A DNA stretch of 64,000 nt, taken from Aliivibrio sp. S3MY1 (lineage in GTDB: Bacteria; Pseudomonadota; Gammaproteobacteria; Enterobacterales; Vibrionaceae). Position 1 is the first letter of the stretch. Each line of letters begins with the position of its first letter. Both the position numbers and the translations under genes were made by a program. The stretch is taken from contig NZ_JARACO010000001.1 in assembly GCF_028765575.1 (NCBI RefSeq), positions 124,001 through 188,000 on the forward strand, written 5' to 3'. Positions 57,182-64,000 of the stretch are shown piece after piece. A model generated the notes under the pieces. The model searched no databases. It had not been told where the DNA came from and saw only the letters and a program-made list of their open reading frames with translations.

Positions 57182-57652
57182 TTAAATGCTATTAAAATAG
57201 TGAATAATTTGATTGCTCGAACCACGCCACTCCAATGACGGGTCGGCTTTGTCTTGCTCAAATCGGCCATCAATGAGAGTATCAATCAGAGTCACGATCT
57301 CTTTTTGTGTTTCATTAAGCTCGTTTAGTTCGTAACCCGTCCACATCCAAATGTCTTTATTTTCGCATTCAGATTTGACTCGTTTGACTAACTTAAGTAC
57401 CGCTTCACAATTCATTGGGTGCAGTGGATCACCGCCTGATAACGATAATCCTCGGCGATAAATACGCGTATCATTCAAATCAGCAATAATCTTATCTTCT
57501 AGCTGCTGGCAGAAAAGATGCCCCGAGTTTGGATTTAATGTCGATTTGTTGTAGCACCCTTTACAGTTGTGCTCACAACCAGAAACAAACAGGGTACAAC
57601 GCGTACCCGGCCCGTTAATCACATCGATCGAATGATAGACGTGATAATTCAT
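57182..57652 (-). CDS. nrdG: anaerobic ribonucleotide reductase activase NrdG
   Basis: A 156-residue radical-SAM enzyme that installs the glycyl radical on NrdD. The cluster motif is SGCEHNCKGCYN (Cys26, 30, 33), and SLSGGDPLHP follows. The last five residues, YFNSI, are supplied by the island, whose inner 47-bp repeat (57201-57247) forms the codons just before. The start overlaps the nrdD stop by one base (TAATG). The changed tail is short and probably tolerated. Confidence 0.93.
   Translation of the reverse strand: MNYHVYHSIDVINGPGTRCTLFVSGCEHNCKGCYNKSTLNPNSGHLFCQQLEDKIIADLNDTRIYRRGLSLSGGDPLHPMNCEAVLKLVKRVKSECENKDIWMWTGYELNELNETQKEIVTLIDTLIDGRFEQDKADPSLEWRGSSNQIIHYFNSI
57201..57247. repeat. 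47-bp direct repeat, inner copy within nrdG
   Basis: Identical to 55100-55146. It codes for nrdG residues from ADPSLEW to the His of NQIIH and marks the nrdG-proximal end of the island. Confidence 0.95.
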
Positions 57653-59772
57653 TATAAATGTTTCACTCGACGTTGAACTTCTTCTTGCTTACCAAAGTTA
57701 AATGGACGTGCATCAGGGCTGCCTAAGTAACCACAAACACGGCGTGTTACTGATACTTTGGTTGAGTCATGGTTGCCACATTTAGGGCATGTAAAGCCTT
57801 TGCTTGTACATTCAAACTCACCGGTGTAGCCACACTCATAACACTCATCGATCGGTGTATTTGTGCCGTAATAAGGCACACGTGTATAGCTGTAATCCCA
57901 TACGTTTTCTAATGCTTCAATATTGCGTTGCATGTTAGGGAATTCACCGTAACAAATGAAACCACCGCTTGAGATCTCTGGGTATGGCATTTCAAAATCG
58001 ATTTTATCGTATGGGTTGACTGTTTTTTGTACATCCAAATGGAAGCTATTGGTGTAATAGCCTTTGTCTGTCACTTTATCAATCACACCAAATTGAGTGT
58101 TATCAAGTTTACAGAAGCGAGAACATAAGTTTTCACTTGGCGTACCGTATAAACTAAAGCCGAAGCCTGTTTCTTTGGTCCATACTTGAACTGCGTCTTT
58201 TAGATACTGAATGATCTCTAATGCTTTAACTTGAAGTTCAGCATTGTCATATAGATGATCATCGCTACCAAATAGTGCTTCGATTGTTTCATGCACACCA
58301 ATGTAGCCAAGCGATACCGACGCACGACCATTTTTGAAGATATTAATAATATCATCATCTGGTTTTAGACGAACACCACATGCACCTTCCATATAAAGAA
58401 TAGGGGCTACACGTGCTTTCACACCTTCTAAACGAGAAATACGTGATTCTAAAGCACGACGACATAACACTAAACGCTCATCAAGCAACTTGTAGAATGC
58501 ATCGACATCCCCTTTTGCTTCAATAGCAACACGAGGAAGGTTTAAGCTCACCACACCTAGGTTATTACGACCATCGTGAATTTGCTCGCCGTTTTCTTCA
58601 TATAAGTCTAAGAAACTACGACAACCCATTGGCGTTTTAAATGAACCCGTCACCTCTACCACTTTATCGTAGTTAAGAATATCTGGATACATACGTTTTG
58701 ATGCACACTCAAGCGCAAGCTCTTTAATATCGTAATGTGGATCTGATTTCTTATGATTCAAACCATCACGAATAGCGAATACTAATTTAGGGAAGACCGC
58801 TGTTTTACGGTTTTTACCTAAACCGGCAATACGGTTCGCTAAAATAGAACGTTGGATCAACTTAGATTCCCAGGTTGTACCTAAGCCAAAACCAAAAGTA
58901 ACAAAGGGGGTTTGGCCGTTCGCTGTATGCAGTGTATTGACTTCATACTCTAAAGATTGGAATGCGTCGTAACACTCTTTTTCTGTTTGTGCTTGAGCAA
59001 ATGCTTCAGCATCTGCAATGTTCCATTTTTCAGCCAGTTTCTTCGCTTTTTCATAACTAACCGTTACGTATGGCGCAAGGATCTCATCGATACGGTTAAT
59101 CGTAGTACCACCGTAAATATGGCTTGCTACTTGAGCAATAATTTGGGCGGTTACTGCTGTCGCTGTGGCAATTGATTTTGGCGTATCAATTTCTGCATTA
59201 CCCATCTTAAAGCCACCCGTTAACATGCCTTTTAAGTCAATCAGCATACAGTTAAACATTGGGAAGAAAGGGGCGTAATCTAAATCATGATAATGGATCT
59301 CTCCACGCTCATGCGCTTGTACAATATCACGAGGTAAAATATGACGCGTTGCATAGTGTTTTGCCACAATACCAGCAAGTAAATCACGCTGCGTTGGGAT
59401 AACTTTGCCATCTTTATTCGCGTTTTCATTAAGCAGTTCTGCATTGCTTTGTTCAATCAGACCACTGATTTCTTTATTTAGTACACTGATTTTCTCACGA
59501 GCGATATCGCGGTCATGACGATATTCAATATAAGCGCGTGCTAATACTTTATGTGGTCCTTGCATTAATTCATTTTCAACCAAATCTTGGATCTGGCGAA
59601 TACCGACTTCTTTCTTATCCTGTAGAGCCACTTCTACAGCATGAGCCACTAACTGTGCATAACTTTCAATCTCAGGAGTTACCTGCTCTGACGCGCCTTT
59701 AATTGCGTCAATAATACGAGAGTTCTTATAGGCTGCGCGGCTTCCGTCTCGTTTGATTACAGTGATATTCAC
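57652..59772 (-). CDS. nrdD: anaerobic ribonucleoside-triphosphate reductase NrdD (GTG start)
   Basis: A 706-residue class III reductase that makes dNTPs without oxygen. An ATP-cone domain lies at about 1-90 (VIKRDGSRAAYKNSRIIDAI). The zinc site is CYECGYTGEFEC..CPKC (about 645-665), and the glycyl radical is Gly681 in RRVCGYLG. The start is GTG with GGAG five bases upstream. A perfect FNR box lies 87 bp before the start, giving induction without oxygen. It forms an operon with nrdG. Confidence 0.95.
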   Translation of the reverse strand: MNITVIKRDGSRAAYKNSRIIDAIKGASEQVTPEIESYAQLVAHAVEVALQDKKEVGIRQIQDLVENELMQGPHKVLARAYIEYRHDRDIAREKISVLNKEISGLIEQSNAELLNENANKDGKVIPTQRDLLAGIVAKHYATRHILPRDIVQAHERGEIHYHDLDYAPFFPMFNCMLIDLKGMLTGGFKMGNAEIDTPKSIATATAVTAQIIAQVASHIYGGTTINRIDEILAPYVTVSYEKAKKLAEKWNIADAEAFAQAQTEKECYDAFQSLEYEVNTLHTANGQTPFVTFGFGLGTTWESKLIQRSILANRIAGLGKNRKTAVFPKLVFAIRDGLNHKKSDPHYDIKELALECASKRMYPDILNYDKVVEVTGSFKTPMGCRSFLDLYEENGEQIHDGRNNLGVVSLNLPRVAIEAKGDVDAFYKLLDERLVLCRRALESRISRLEGVKARVAPILYMEGACGVRLKPDDDIINIFKNGRASVSLGYIGVHETIEALFGSDDHLYDNAELQVKALEIIQYLKDAVQVWTKETGFGFSLYGTPSENLCSRFCKLDNTQFGVIDKVTDKGYYTNSFHLDVQKTVNPYDKIDFEMPYPEISSGGFICYGEFPNMQRNIEALENVWDYSYTRVPYYGTNTPIDECYECGYTGEFECTSKGFTCPKCGNHDSTKVSVTRRVCGYLGSPDARPFNFGKQEEVQRRVKHL

Positions 59773-59858
59773 AATGGCTCCAAATACTAAATAGTGGGTG
59801 CATTAGATCAGCTAACACAAGATGTGGTGTATTAAGCTCGATCTGAGAATAAAATACC

Positions 59859-59872
59859 TTGATCTAGATCAA
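59859..59872 (-). promoter_or_regulatory. FNR box upstream of nrdDG
   Basis: TTGATCTAGATCAA is a perfect FNR palindrome. With its centre at -41.5, the -10 region on the minus strand would be TTAATA (about 59829-59835), a normal activating layout for nrdD. Confidence 0.8.
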
Positions 59873-60012
59873 ACTACACCTGAGGGTGATTCTAGTTTCA
59901 CCACTGCTTTATGATTGTTCTCAAATTTACTGCAATGTATGAAAATGAAACATTTTTTTGTGTGCTATATGCGTATTTTTTAATTAAACTGCTTGCGATT
60001 TCTGGAGGACTT

Positions 60013-60897
60013 ATGAATCAACGAATTACTCACTTTTTTAGTTTTTGCATCCTTATTTTTAGCTCATTTACTAGTAACGCGATCACATTTTCGACCTGGA
60101 ACATGGAATGGTTGACACTTAACCCTAGTGAAAAATTTAAATCTTCAGAGAGATACCAACAAGACTTTGAACAATTAAGTTACTATTTTTCTCAGTCAAA
60201 GAGTCAAATTTTGGCTTTTCAAGAAGTCGATTCTATAAAAGCAATCCAAAAAATCGTTGGTAATGATTATCAAATTTTCATTTCCGATCGCTCTTCTAAT
60301 TCTAAAAAACAATTTGATGGTATTAACCAGTACACAGGATTTGCAATTCATAGGTCGATTTCAGTAAATGACCCTAATGATTTTTCTCTTTTACCTAAGA
60401 AGAAAAGCAGTAAATTACGCTATGCAACTTATGTTATCGCGAGCATAGATAATCAACCTCTTCATCTTCTGTCTGTACACCTAAAAGCAGGGTGCGTGGG
60501 ACAGAAGAAAAACAACTACGCATGCTCGACTTTAGATCAACAAACCGAAGAATTAACAAATTGGATGAATGAACGAGAAGAGAATAATGACAAGTATTTA
60601 ATTTTAGGGGATTTCAATAATACCCTCGCTCACCCAAGAAGTTGGTTATGGAAAAATATCGATAAACAAACGATAAAAACGCCCACACTGTTAACCAAAA
60701 ATACCAAAGGAAACTGCACTGCAAAACAGTGGAAGCGAGGTTGGCCTAAATACACCACGTTTACCCGTTTAATTGACCATGGTATTTCTAATCTTTCACC
60801 AGAAGCAATGACTGTAACCCAACAAGTTTTCGAACAATCAGATGTGAAAAAATACCAACTCACGGATCACTGCCCTATTCTTTTTTCATACCAGTAA
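60013..60897 (+). CDS. secreted endonuclease/exonuclease/phosphatase family protein
   Basis: A 294-residue exported protein. The start at 60013 has a near-perfect GGAGGA site and gives a clean signal peptide (cut after SNA); the frame runs 34 codons further upstream but without merit. EEP-family motifs are FSTWNMEWL, ILAFQEVD, HLLSVHLKAGC, ILGDFNNT and the final LTDHCPILF with the catalytic Asp-His. It cleaves phosphodiesters outside the cytoplasm, perhaps DNA or phospholipid head groups; the substrate cannot be read from the sequence. Confidence 0.85.
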   Translation: MNQRITHFFSFCILIFSSFTSNAITFSTWNMEWLTLNPSEKFKSSERYQQDFEQLSYYFSQSKSQILAFQEVDSIKAIQKIVGNDYQIFISDRSSNSKKQFDGINQYTGFAIHRSISVNDPNDFSLLPKKKSSKLRYATYVIASIDNQPLHLLSVHLKAGCVGQKKNNYACSTLDQQTEELTNWMNEREENNDKYLILGDFNNTLAHPRSWLWKNIDKQTIKTPTLLTKNTKGNCTAKQWKRGWPKYTTFTRLIDHGISNLSPEAMTVTQQVFEQSDVKKYQLTDHCPILFSYQ

Positions 60898-60926
60898 AAT
60901 AGGTCGCTAAACACTCTGATAAAGAA

Positions 60927-60958
60927 ACAAAAAGGGGCACTAATATAAGTGCCCCTTT
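60927..60958 (-). terminator. terminator of the Sel1-repeat gene
   Basis: An 11-bp stem AAAGGGGCACT/AGTGCCCCTTT (60931-60941 and 60948-60958) is followed on the minus strand by TTTTTGTTTCTTT. It may also end the convergent EEP gene. Confidence 0.82.
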
Positions 60959-60984
60959 GATTACAGATTATTAAAATAAAGAGA

Positions 60985-62166
60985 TTAAAATTTTGCCTTG
61001 CTATCCATTTTGGTTTGACTAAAATCCAAACTCTCTTTTTTCGCCTCTTCTTTTACTTTTGATTGAGTCGACGTCTGATCTTGTTGCGTTGAAGTCTCTT
61101 CCTGTCCCTTATCCTCTTGTGAGGCATCTTTTGATTCAGATTCAACTACAAATTCATTGCTATCAGGAAAATAGCTCTCACGCTGATATAGCTTATCCAA
61201 TGATTTGATGATGATGTGTTTTTTTACTTTACCTTTGGCCATCTTTTCAAAGAGAGGCTTTGCCATGCTCTGTAAACCAATCACAGCATCAACACCAACA
61301 AGGTGTCCAACATGATCACGTCGAGAAACCGCGGCTTCAATGCCATTTTTTGCAGCTAACCATAACCAAATATAAGCAATAGAATTACCTTTCTCATTAG
61401 TATCTGCGCCCATTTCTCCCGCAAAATATTGTGCTTTAGCATCTCCAGCTTCTGCCGCGACTTCTAGCCAATACGTTGCTTTTTTAGAGTCCTTGGCTAC
61501 TCCTCGACCTTCTGAATACTGCTTACCAATGCGAATTTGTGCTTCAATATTATCAAGCATCGCTGCTCGTAAGTTCCATTCTGCGGCTAATTTAGCATTA
61601 GGTTGTGGATTTGATTCTGCAACATACCAATCAGCAATAAAAAGTTGAGCTGGGATATGATCTAATTCAGCAGCTTCTGTAATTAGATTGATTCCTTTTT
61701 CAATATTCGCTTCGGTACCATTACCTTGCAAAAATGCGATACCTAAAGCAAGTTTCTCTTCAGCACCCCCTTCCTGCGCAGCCACTACCTTACTCCAAAA
61801 AACGGATTTCTCTCGTAATTCTACATCTTCACGGCGACTATCACACAGACGAATAACAGAGCGCATCGCTATATTATTATCTAGTTTTGCTGCCATCTCA
61901 TACCAGTGTAAGGCTTCTTCAAAATTGTTCATTTCAGCTTCTTTTGCTAAAAACAATTGAGTCGATATATGGCCCGTTTGCGCTTTATACACACGCTCTT
62001 GGCGCTCTGCTGCTCGTGCTTCTGCAAGCGCTCGACGATATGAACTTTCATCGCGTTCTTTCTGTTTCTGTTTTTGTTTCTGTTTATTATTCGCGAAAAA
62101 TAAATTAATACACACTAACACGAGCAAAATAACTAGCCCAACGACAGCGATTTGAATCCAATCCAT
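60985..62166 (-). CDS. membrane-anchored Sel1-repeat protein
   Basis: A 393-residue protein with one N-terminal membrane helix (about 5-26), a basic KQKQKQKQKER stretch from tandem hexamers in the DNA (62058-62087), and Sel1-like helical repeats (about 70-270; for example IGKQYSEGRGVAKDSKKATYWLEVAAEAGDAKAQY). The C-terminal 70 residues are charged and Gln/Ser-rich, probably disordered. Sel1 proteins act as scaffolds; the partner is unknown. Confidence 0.8.
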   Translation of the reverse strand: MDWIQIAVVGLVILLVLVCINLFFANNKQKQKQKQKERDESSYRRALAEARAAERQERVYKAQTGHISTQLFLAKEAEMNNFEEALHWYEMAAKLDNNIAMRSVIRLCDSRREDVELREKSVFWSKVVAAQEGGAEEKLALGIAFLQGNGTEANIEKGINLITEAAELDHIPAQLFIADWYVAESNPQPNAKLAAEWNLRAAMLDNIEAQIRIGKQYSEGRGVAKDSKKATYWLEVAAEAGDAKAQYFAGEMGADTNEKGNSIAYIWLWLAAKNGIEAAVSRRDHVGHLVGVDAVIGLQSMAKPLFEKMAKGKVKKHIIIKSLDKLYQRESYFPDSNEFVVESESKDASQEDKGQEETSTQQDQTSTQSKVKEEAKKESLDFSQTKMDSKAKF

Positions 62167-62346
62167 GCTACCTCATTATTCTGAATTTTTGATATTACCT
62201 ATTATTATCGACATTAATGACCAAAACATGAAAAAATTTTTGTGATTCATCTTCAAAAAAACACTTAAATCAACTGCAATTTTATAAATTAATTTCATAT
62301 AGCGTGATTTTTATTTGTATATTTCAAAAATGAGGATTACTATCCA
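62167..62346. other. gap before the manganese riboswitch
   Basis: AT-rich divergent promoter region for the Sel1-repeat gene (minus) and terC (plus). No gene, repeat or RNA is recognised before the riboswitch. The full gene-free stretch is 62167-62556. Confidence 0.4.
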
Positions 62347-62466
62347 GATCTTGGGGAGTAGTCACAAGGTTTAATACTTAATCTTGTTCAGATATCGTCA
62401 TCCCGAAGCCTTGGCTTCCGGTATCTGTAAGTGGGCAAATGAATGCCAATCACTTTGACAAGACCA
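62347..62466 (+). promoter_or_regulatory. yybP-ykoY (manganese) riboswitch upstream of terC
   Basis: The sequence has the family's fixed parts in order: TCTTGGGGAGTAG, an extended helix, TCGTCATCCCG..CGG, GTGGGCAAATGAATGCCAAT and TTGACAAGACC. TCTTG pairs with CAAGA to close the structure. The same element precedes alx in E. coli, a TerC-family gene. It should raise terC expression when manganese is high. Confidence 0.88.
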
Positions 62467-62556
62467 AATACCATAACGTTAATTTTATTGTTTATGGTGG
62501 AAGGTTTACTCACTCATTTTAGCGGGACTCCTTTCACCTATTTGAAAGGAATTATT

Positions 62557-63501
62557 ATGTCACCGTTAACTTGGGAACTTTTTGGTTTCGTTGTTCTCGC
62601 TCTATTCGCTCTAGATATGTTTCAAACAAGAAAAGAAGCACCTAGCTTAAAAAAAGCGTTAGTGTGGTCACTTTTCTGGTTCGTGCTTGCTTTTATTTTT
62701 TGCGCCGCTCTTTATGTCTACTGGCCATTAATGGCACCAGAAAGCAGCTATTCAGCGAAAGATGCTAGTATCGCCTTCATTACAGGCTACTTACTTGAAA
62801 AAATGCTTAGCGTAGATAACCTATTCGTCTTTGCATTAATCTTTAGTCAATTTGCCGTGCCTGAATCAAGCCGACCTCGTATCTTACTGTGGGGTATTAT
62901 TGGTGCATTAGCATTACGTGCAGTCATGATCTTTGTCGGTGCCGGACTATTAGCTCAATACCACTGGATATTATACATTTTCGCCGTGTTCTTAATCATT
63001 ACGGGTATAAAATTGTGGTTTGCGAATACCGAAGAAAACAGTGATTTCTCATCATCAAAATTAGTCGTGTTTGCAAAAAAATATATTCCATTTGATGACA
63101 AATACGACGGACATAAGTTACTTACAAAAATAAACGGAAAAACGATAGCAACACCATTAATGTTGGTTGTCATTGTTATTATGTTTACTGACATTATGTT
63201 TGCGTTAGATTCTATCCCTGCAATATTTGCTATCACTCAAGAACCTTTCTTAGTGTTTGCAGCAAATGTATTTGCATTATTGGGTTTGCGTTCTTTGTAT
63301 TTTGTACTTCAAGGCATGTTAGATAAGTTCTGCTACTTACAACCCGCTTTAGCGTTTATCCTAAGTTTCATCGGTATTAAGATGTTCTTAGTCGGTACTG
63401 CTTATGAAGTCCCTACTGTAATTTCACTATTAACCATCGTCGGTATTATTACATTAGCGATCATTGGCTCTATTATGAAAAACCGATCTCAAAACGCTTA
63501 A
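62557..63501 (+). CDS. TerC/Alx-family membrane protein, probable manganese exporter
   Basis: A 314-residue inner-membrane protein with about eight or nine hydrophobic segments. TerC signatures are EKMLSVDNLFVFALIF and FTDIMFALDSIPAIFAIT, whose acidic residues probably bind the metal. The start at 62557 is chosen because AAAGGA lies seven bases upstream; a longer frame from 62443 would begin inside the riboswitch. The riboswitch and the family agree on a role in manganese homeostasis. Confidence 0.9.
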   Translation: MSPLTWELFGFVVLALFALDMFQTRKEAPSLKKALVWSLFWFVLAFIFCAALYVYWPLMAPESSYSAKDASIAFITGYLLEKMLSVDNLFVFALIFSQFAVPESSRPRILLWGIIGALALRAVMIFVGAGLLAQYHWILYIFAVFLIITGIKLWFANTEENSDFSSSKLVVFAKKYIPFDDKYDGHKLLTKINGKTIATPLMLVVIVIMFTDIMFALDSIPAIFAITQEPFLVFAANVFALLGLRSLYFVLQGMLDKFCYLQPALAFILSFIGIKMFLVGTAYEVPTVISLLTIVGIITLAIIGSIMKNRSQNA

Positions 63502-63511
63502 TCTCCATATT

Positions 63512-63545
63512 ACAGCGGTAACCAATTACGGATACCGCTGTTTAT
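63512..63545 (+). terminator. terminator of terC
   Basis: The stem ACAGCGGTA/TACCGCTGT (63512-63520 and 63533-63541) is followed by TTTATTTCATTTTTT. Confidence 0.78.
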
Positions 63546-63665
63546 TTCATTTTTTGCATAAATCTGTCCTATTCTTTACATACCATTGAATTCAATTTAG
63601 ATTTAAAGGTCTATTCTTTCTATAGATACTTTTCATTTCATCAAACTTACAATTAAAAGGCATTC

Positions 63666-64000
63666 ATGAAAAAACTTATCCTCTCTACATGCTTATTGTT
63701 ACTTTCTACTTCCAGTTTTGCTGCTGAATCATGCTCTAATAAAACCATCGTAGGTCAAATTGAAACCATCCACGTAAAAGAATTAGGCTCTAATTACGAA
63801 GCTAGAATTGATACAGGTGCGGCAACCACTTCAATTCATGCCACGAATATTGAAATAATTGGAAAAAACGATGAAAGCGAAGACATGCGCGATCATTTAG
63901 GCGATACCGTTAAATTCACGACTTACAATGAAGTAGGTGAAGCGTCTGAACATACGGGACGTATTATTAAAGTGAGCAAGATTCGTAATGCTCAAGGCGT
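63666..64000 (+). CDS. retropepsin-like protease of PF05618 type, cut by the window edge
   Basis: The first 111 codons of an exported protein. The signal peptide is cut near SFA-AES. The active-site motif ARIDTGAATTSIHA (Asp49) is the same as in the lipoprotein at 53082-53735, but the long Pro-rich linker and lipobox are absent. The frame is open at the right edge. It begins 165 bp after terC and has no clear operon link to it. Confidence 0.8.
   Translation, partial: MKKLILSTCLLLLSTSSFAAESCSNKTIVGQIETIHVKELGSNYEARIDTGAATTSIHATNIEIIGKNDESEDMRDHLGDTVKFTTYNEVGEASEHTGRIIKVSKIRNAQG

Larger units (their letters stand above)
55100..57247. mobile_element. single-gene defence island inserted at the nrdG 3' end
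   Basis: A 2101-bp unit (one repeat copy plus 55147-57200) bounded by the 47-bp direct repeats. Its content is much more AT-rich than the surroundings (for example 10 G/C in the 60 bases 55921-55980). It carries only the deaminase gene. Insertion at the 3' end of a conserved gene with restoration of the reading frame is the mark of site-specific (usually tyrosine recombinase) integration, but no recombinase is present, so it may be a deletion remnant or be moved in trans. Confidence 0.7.

Noticed and set aside
62058-62087. Tandem TTTCTG hexamers within the Sel1-repeat gene
   Set aside because: The unit is six bases, so changes keep the frame; it only varies a Lys-Gln linker and is not a phase switch.
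1-64000. Search for tRNA, rRNA, CRISPR arrays, transposases and integrases
   Set aside because: No cloverleaf, rRNA segment, regular spaced repeat or recombinase motif was recognised anywhere in the window.

Overview
The window reads as a chromosomal segment of a marine gammaproteobacterium of the Vibrionaceae, most likely an Aliivibrio (Vibrio fischeri group). This is inferred from low-to-medium G+C, dense short operons, a TMAO respiration operon (torECA), the ycjF-ycjX-pspCBA/pspF-sapABCDF order shared with enterobacteria, two chemoreceptors, and small families typical of vibrios (DUF2986, DUF2058, BrnQ, AGCS symporter). No rRNA, tRNA, CRISPR array, transposase or integrase was recognised.

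Layout. 1-4442: manA and a fructose/mannose-type PTS (split EIIA and EIIB on the minus strand, divergent from an EIIABC transporter). 4443-7512: a secreted LruC-domain protein with a small lipoprotein. 7538-14573: brnQ behind a valine-rich leader peptide, two small unknowns, an AGCS symporter and a hybrid sensor kinase. 14877-16322: ohr-doxX divergent from ohrR with a recognisable OhrR operator. 16437-19911: an OmpA-type lipoprotein, a 56-residue membrane protein, a YdjM-type protein and a chemoreceptor. 20085-23904: an scs-type (suppressor of copper sensitivity) thiol-redox operon. 24017-25071: thiD behind a TPP riboswitch. 25135-35595: ycjF/ycjX, the phage-shock operon with its sigma-54 activator, and the sap peptide ABC transporter. 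35649-39689: an orphan GH36 alpha-galactosidase and a second chemoreceptor. 39919-43817: torE-torC-torA. 44151-50125: DUF1289, DUF2058 and DUF2986 genes, then cobQ-modA-modB-modC-yjjG on the minus strand. 50353-54990: a BOF protein, a small outer-membrane-like protein, an MltF-like lytic transglycosylase, a retropepsin-like lipoprotein and an aspartate/aromatic aminotransferase. 55100-57247: a small inserted island (below). 57182-59772: nrdG-nrdD (anaerobic ribonucleotide reductase) with a perfect FNR box. 60013-64000: a secreted EEP-family phosphatase/nuclease, a Sel1-repeat protein, a TerC exporter behind a manganese (yybP-ykoY) riboswitch, and the start of a second retropepsin-like protein.

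Most striking feature. A roughly 2.1-kb, very AT-rich insert carries one gene, a large deoxycytidylate-deaminase-fold protein with an N-terminal P-loop-like domain, the architecture of the anti-phage AvcD/DcdV deaminases. It is bounded by an exact 47-bp direct repeat (55100-55146 and 57201-57247) that is the 3' end of nrdG. The outer copy continues in frame to a stop codon, so it looks like the displaced original nrdG tail; the inner copy now supplies the end of nrdG. No recombinase lies inside, so this looks like a single-gene defence cassette at an nrdG 3'-end attachment site.

Other points of note: an attenuator-like leader before brnQ, a PTS EIIA fused to an HPr-like domain that lacks its histidine, a G8 tract early in cobQ, a 17-bp palindrome before the alpha-galactosidase, and two paralogous retropepsin-like proteins. 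All calls come from reading the sequence; no database search was run.
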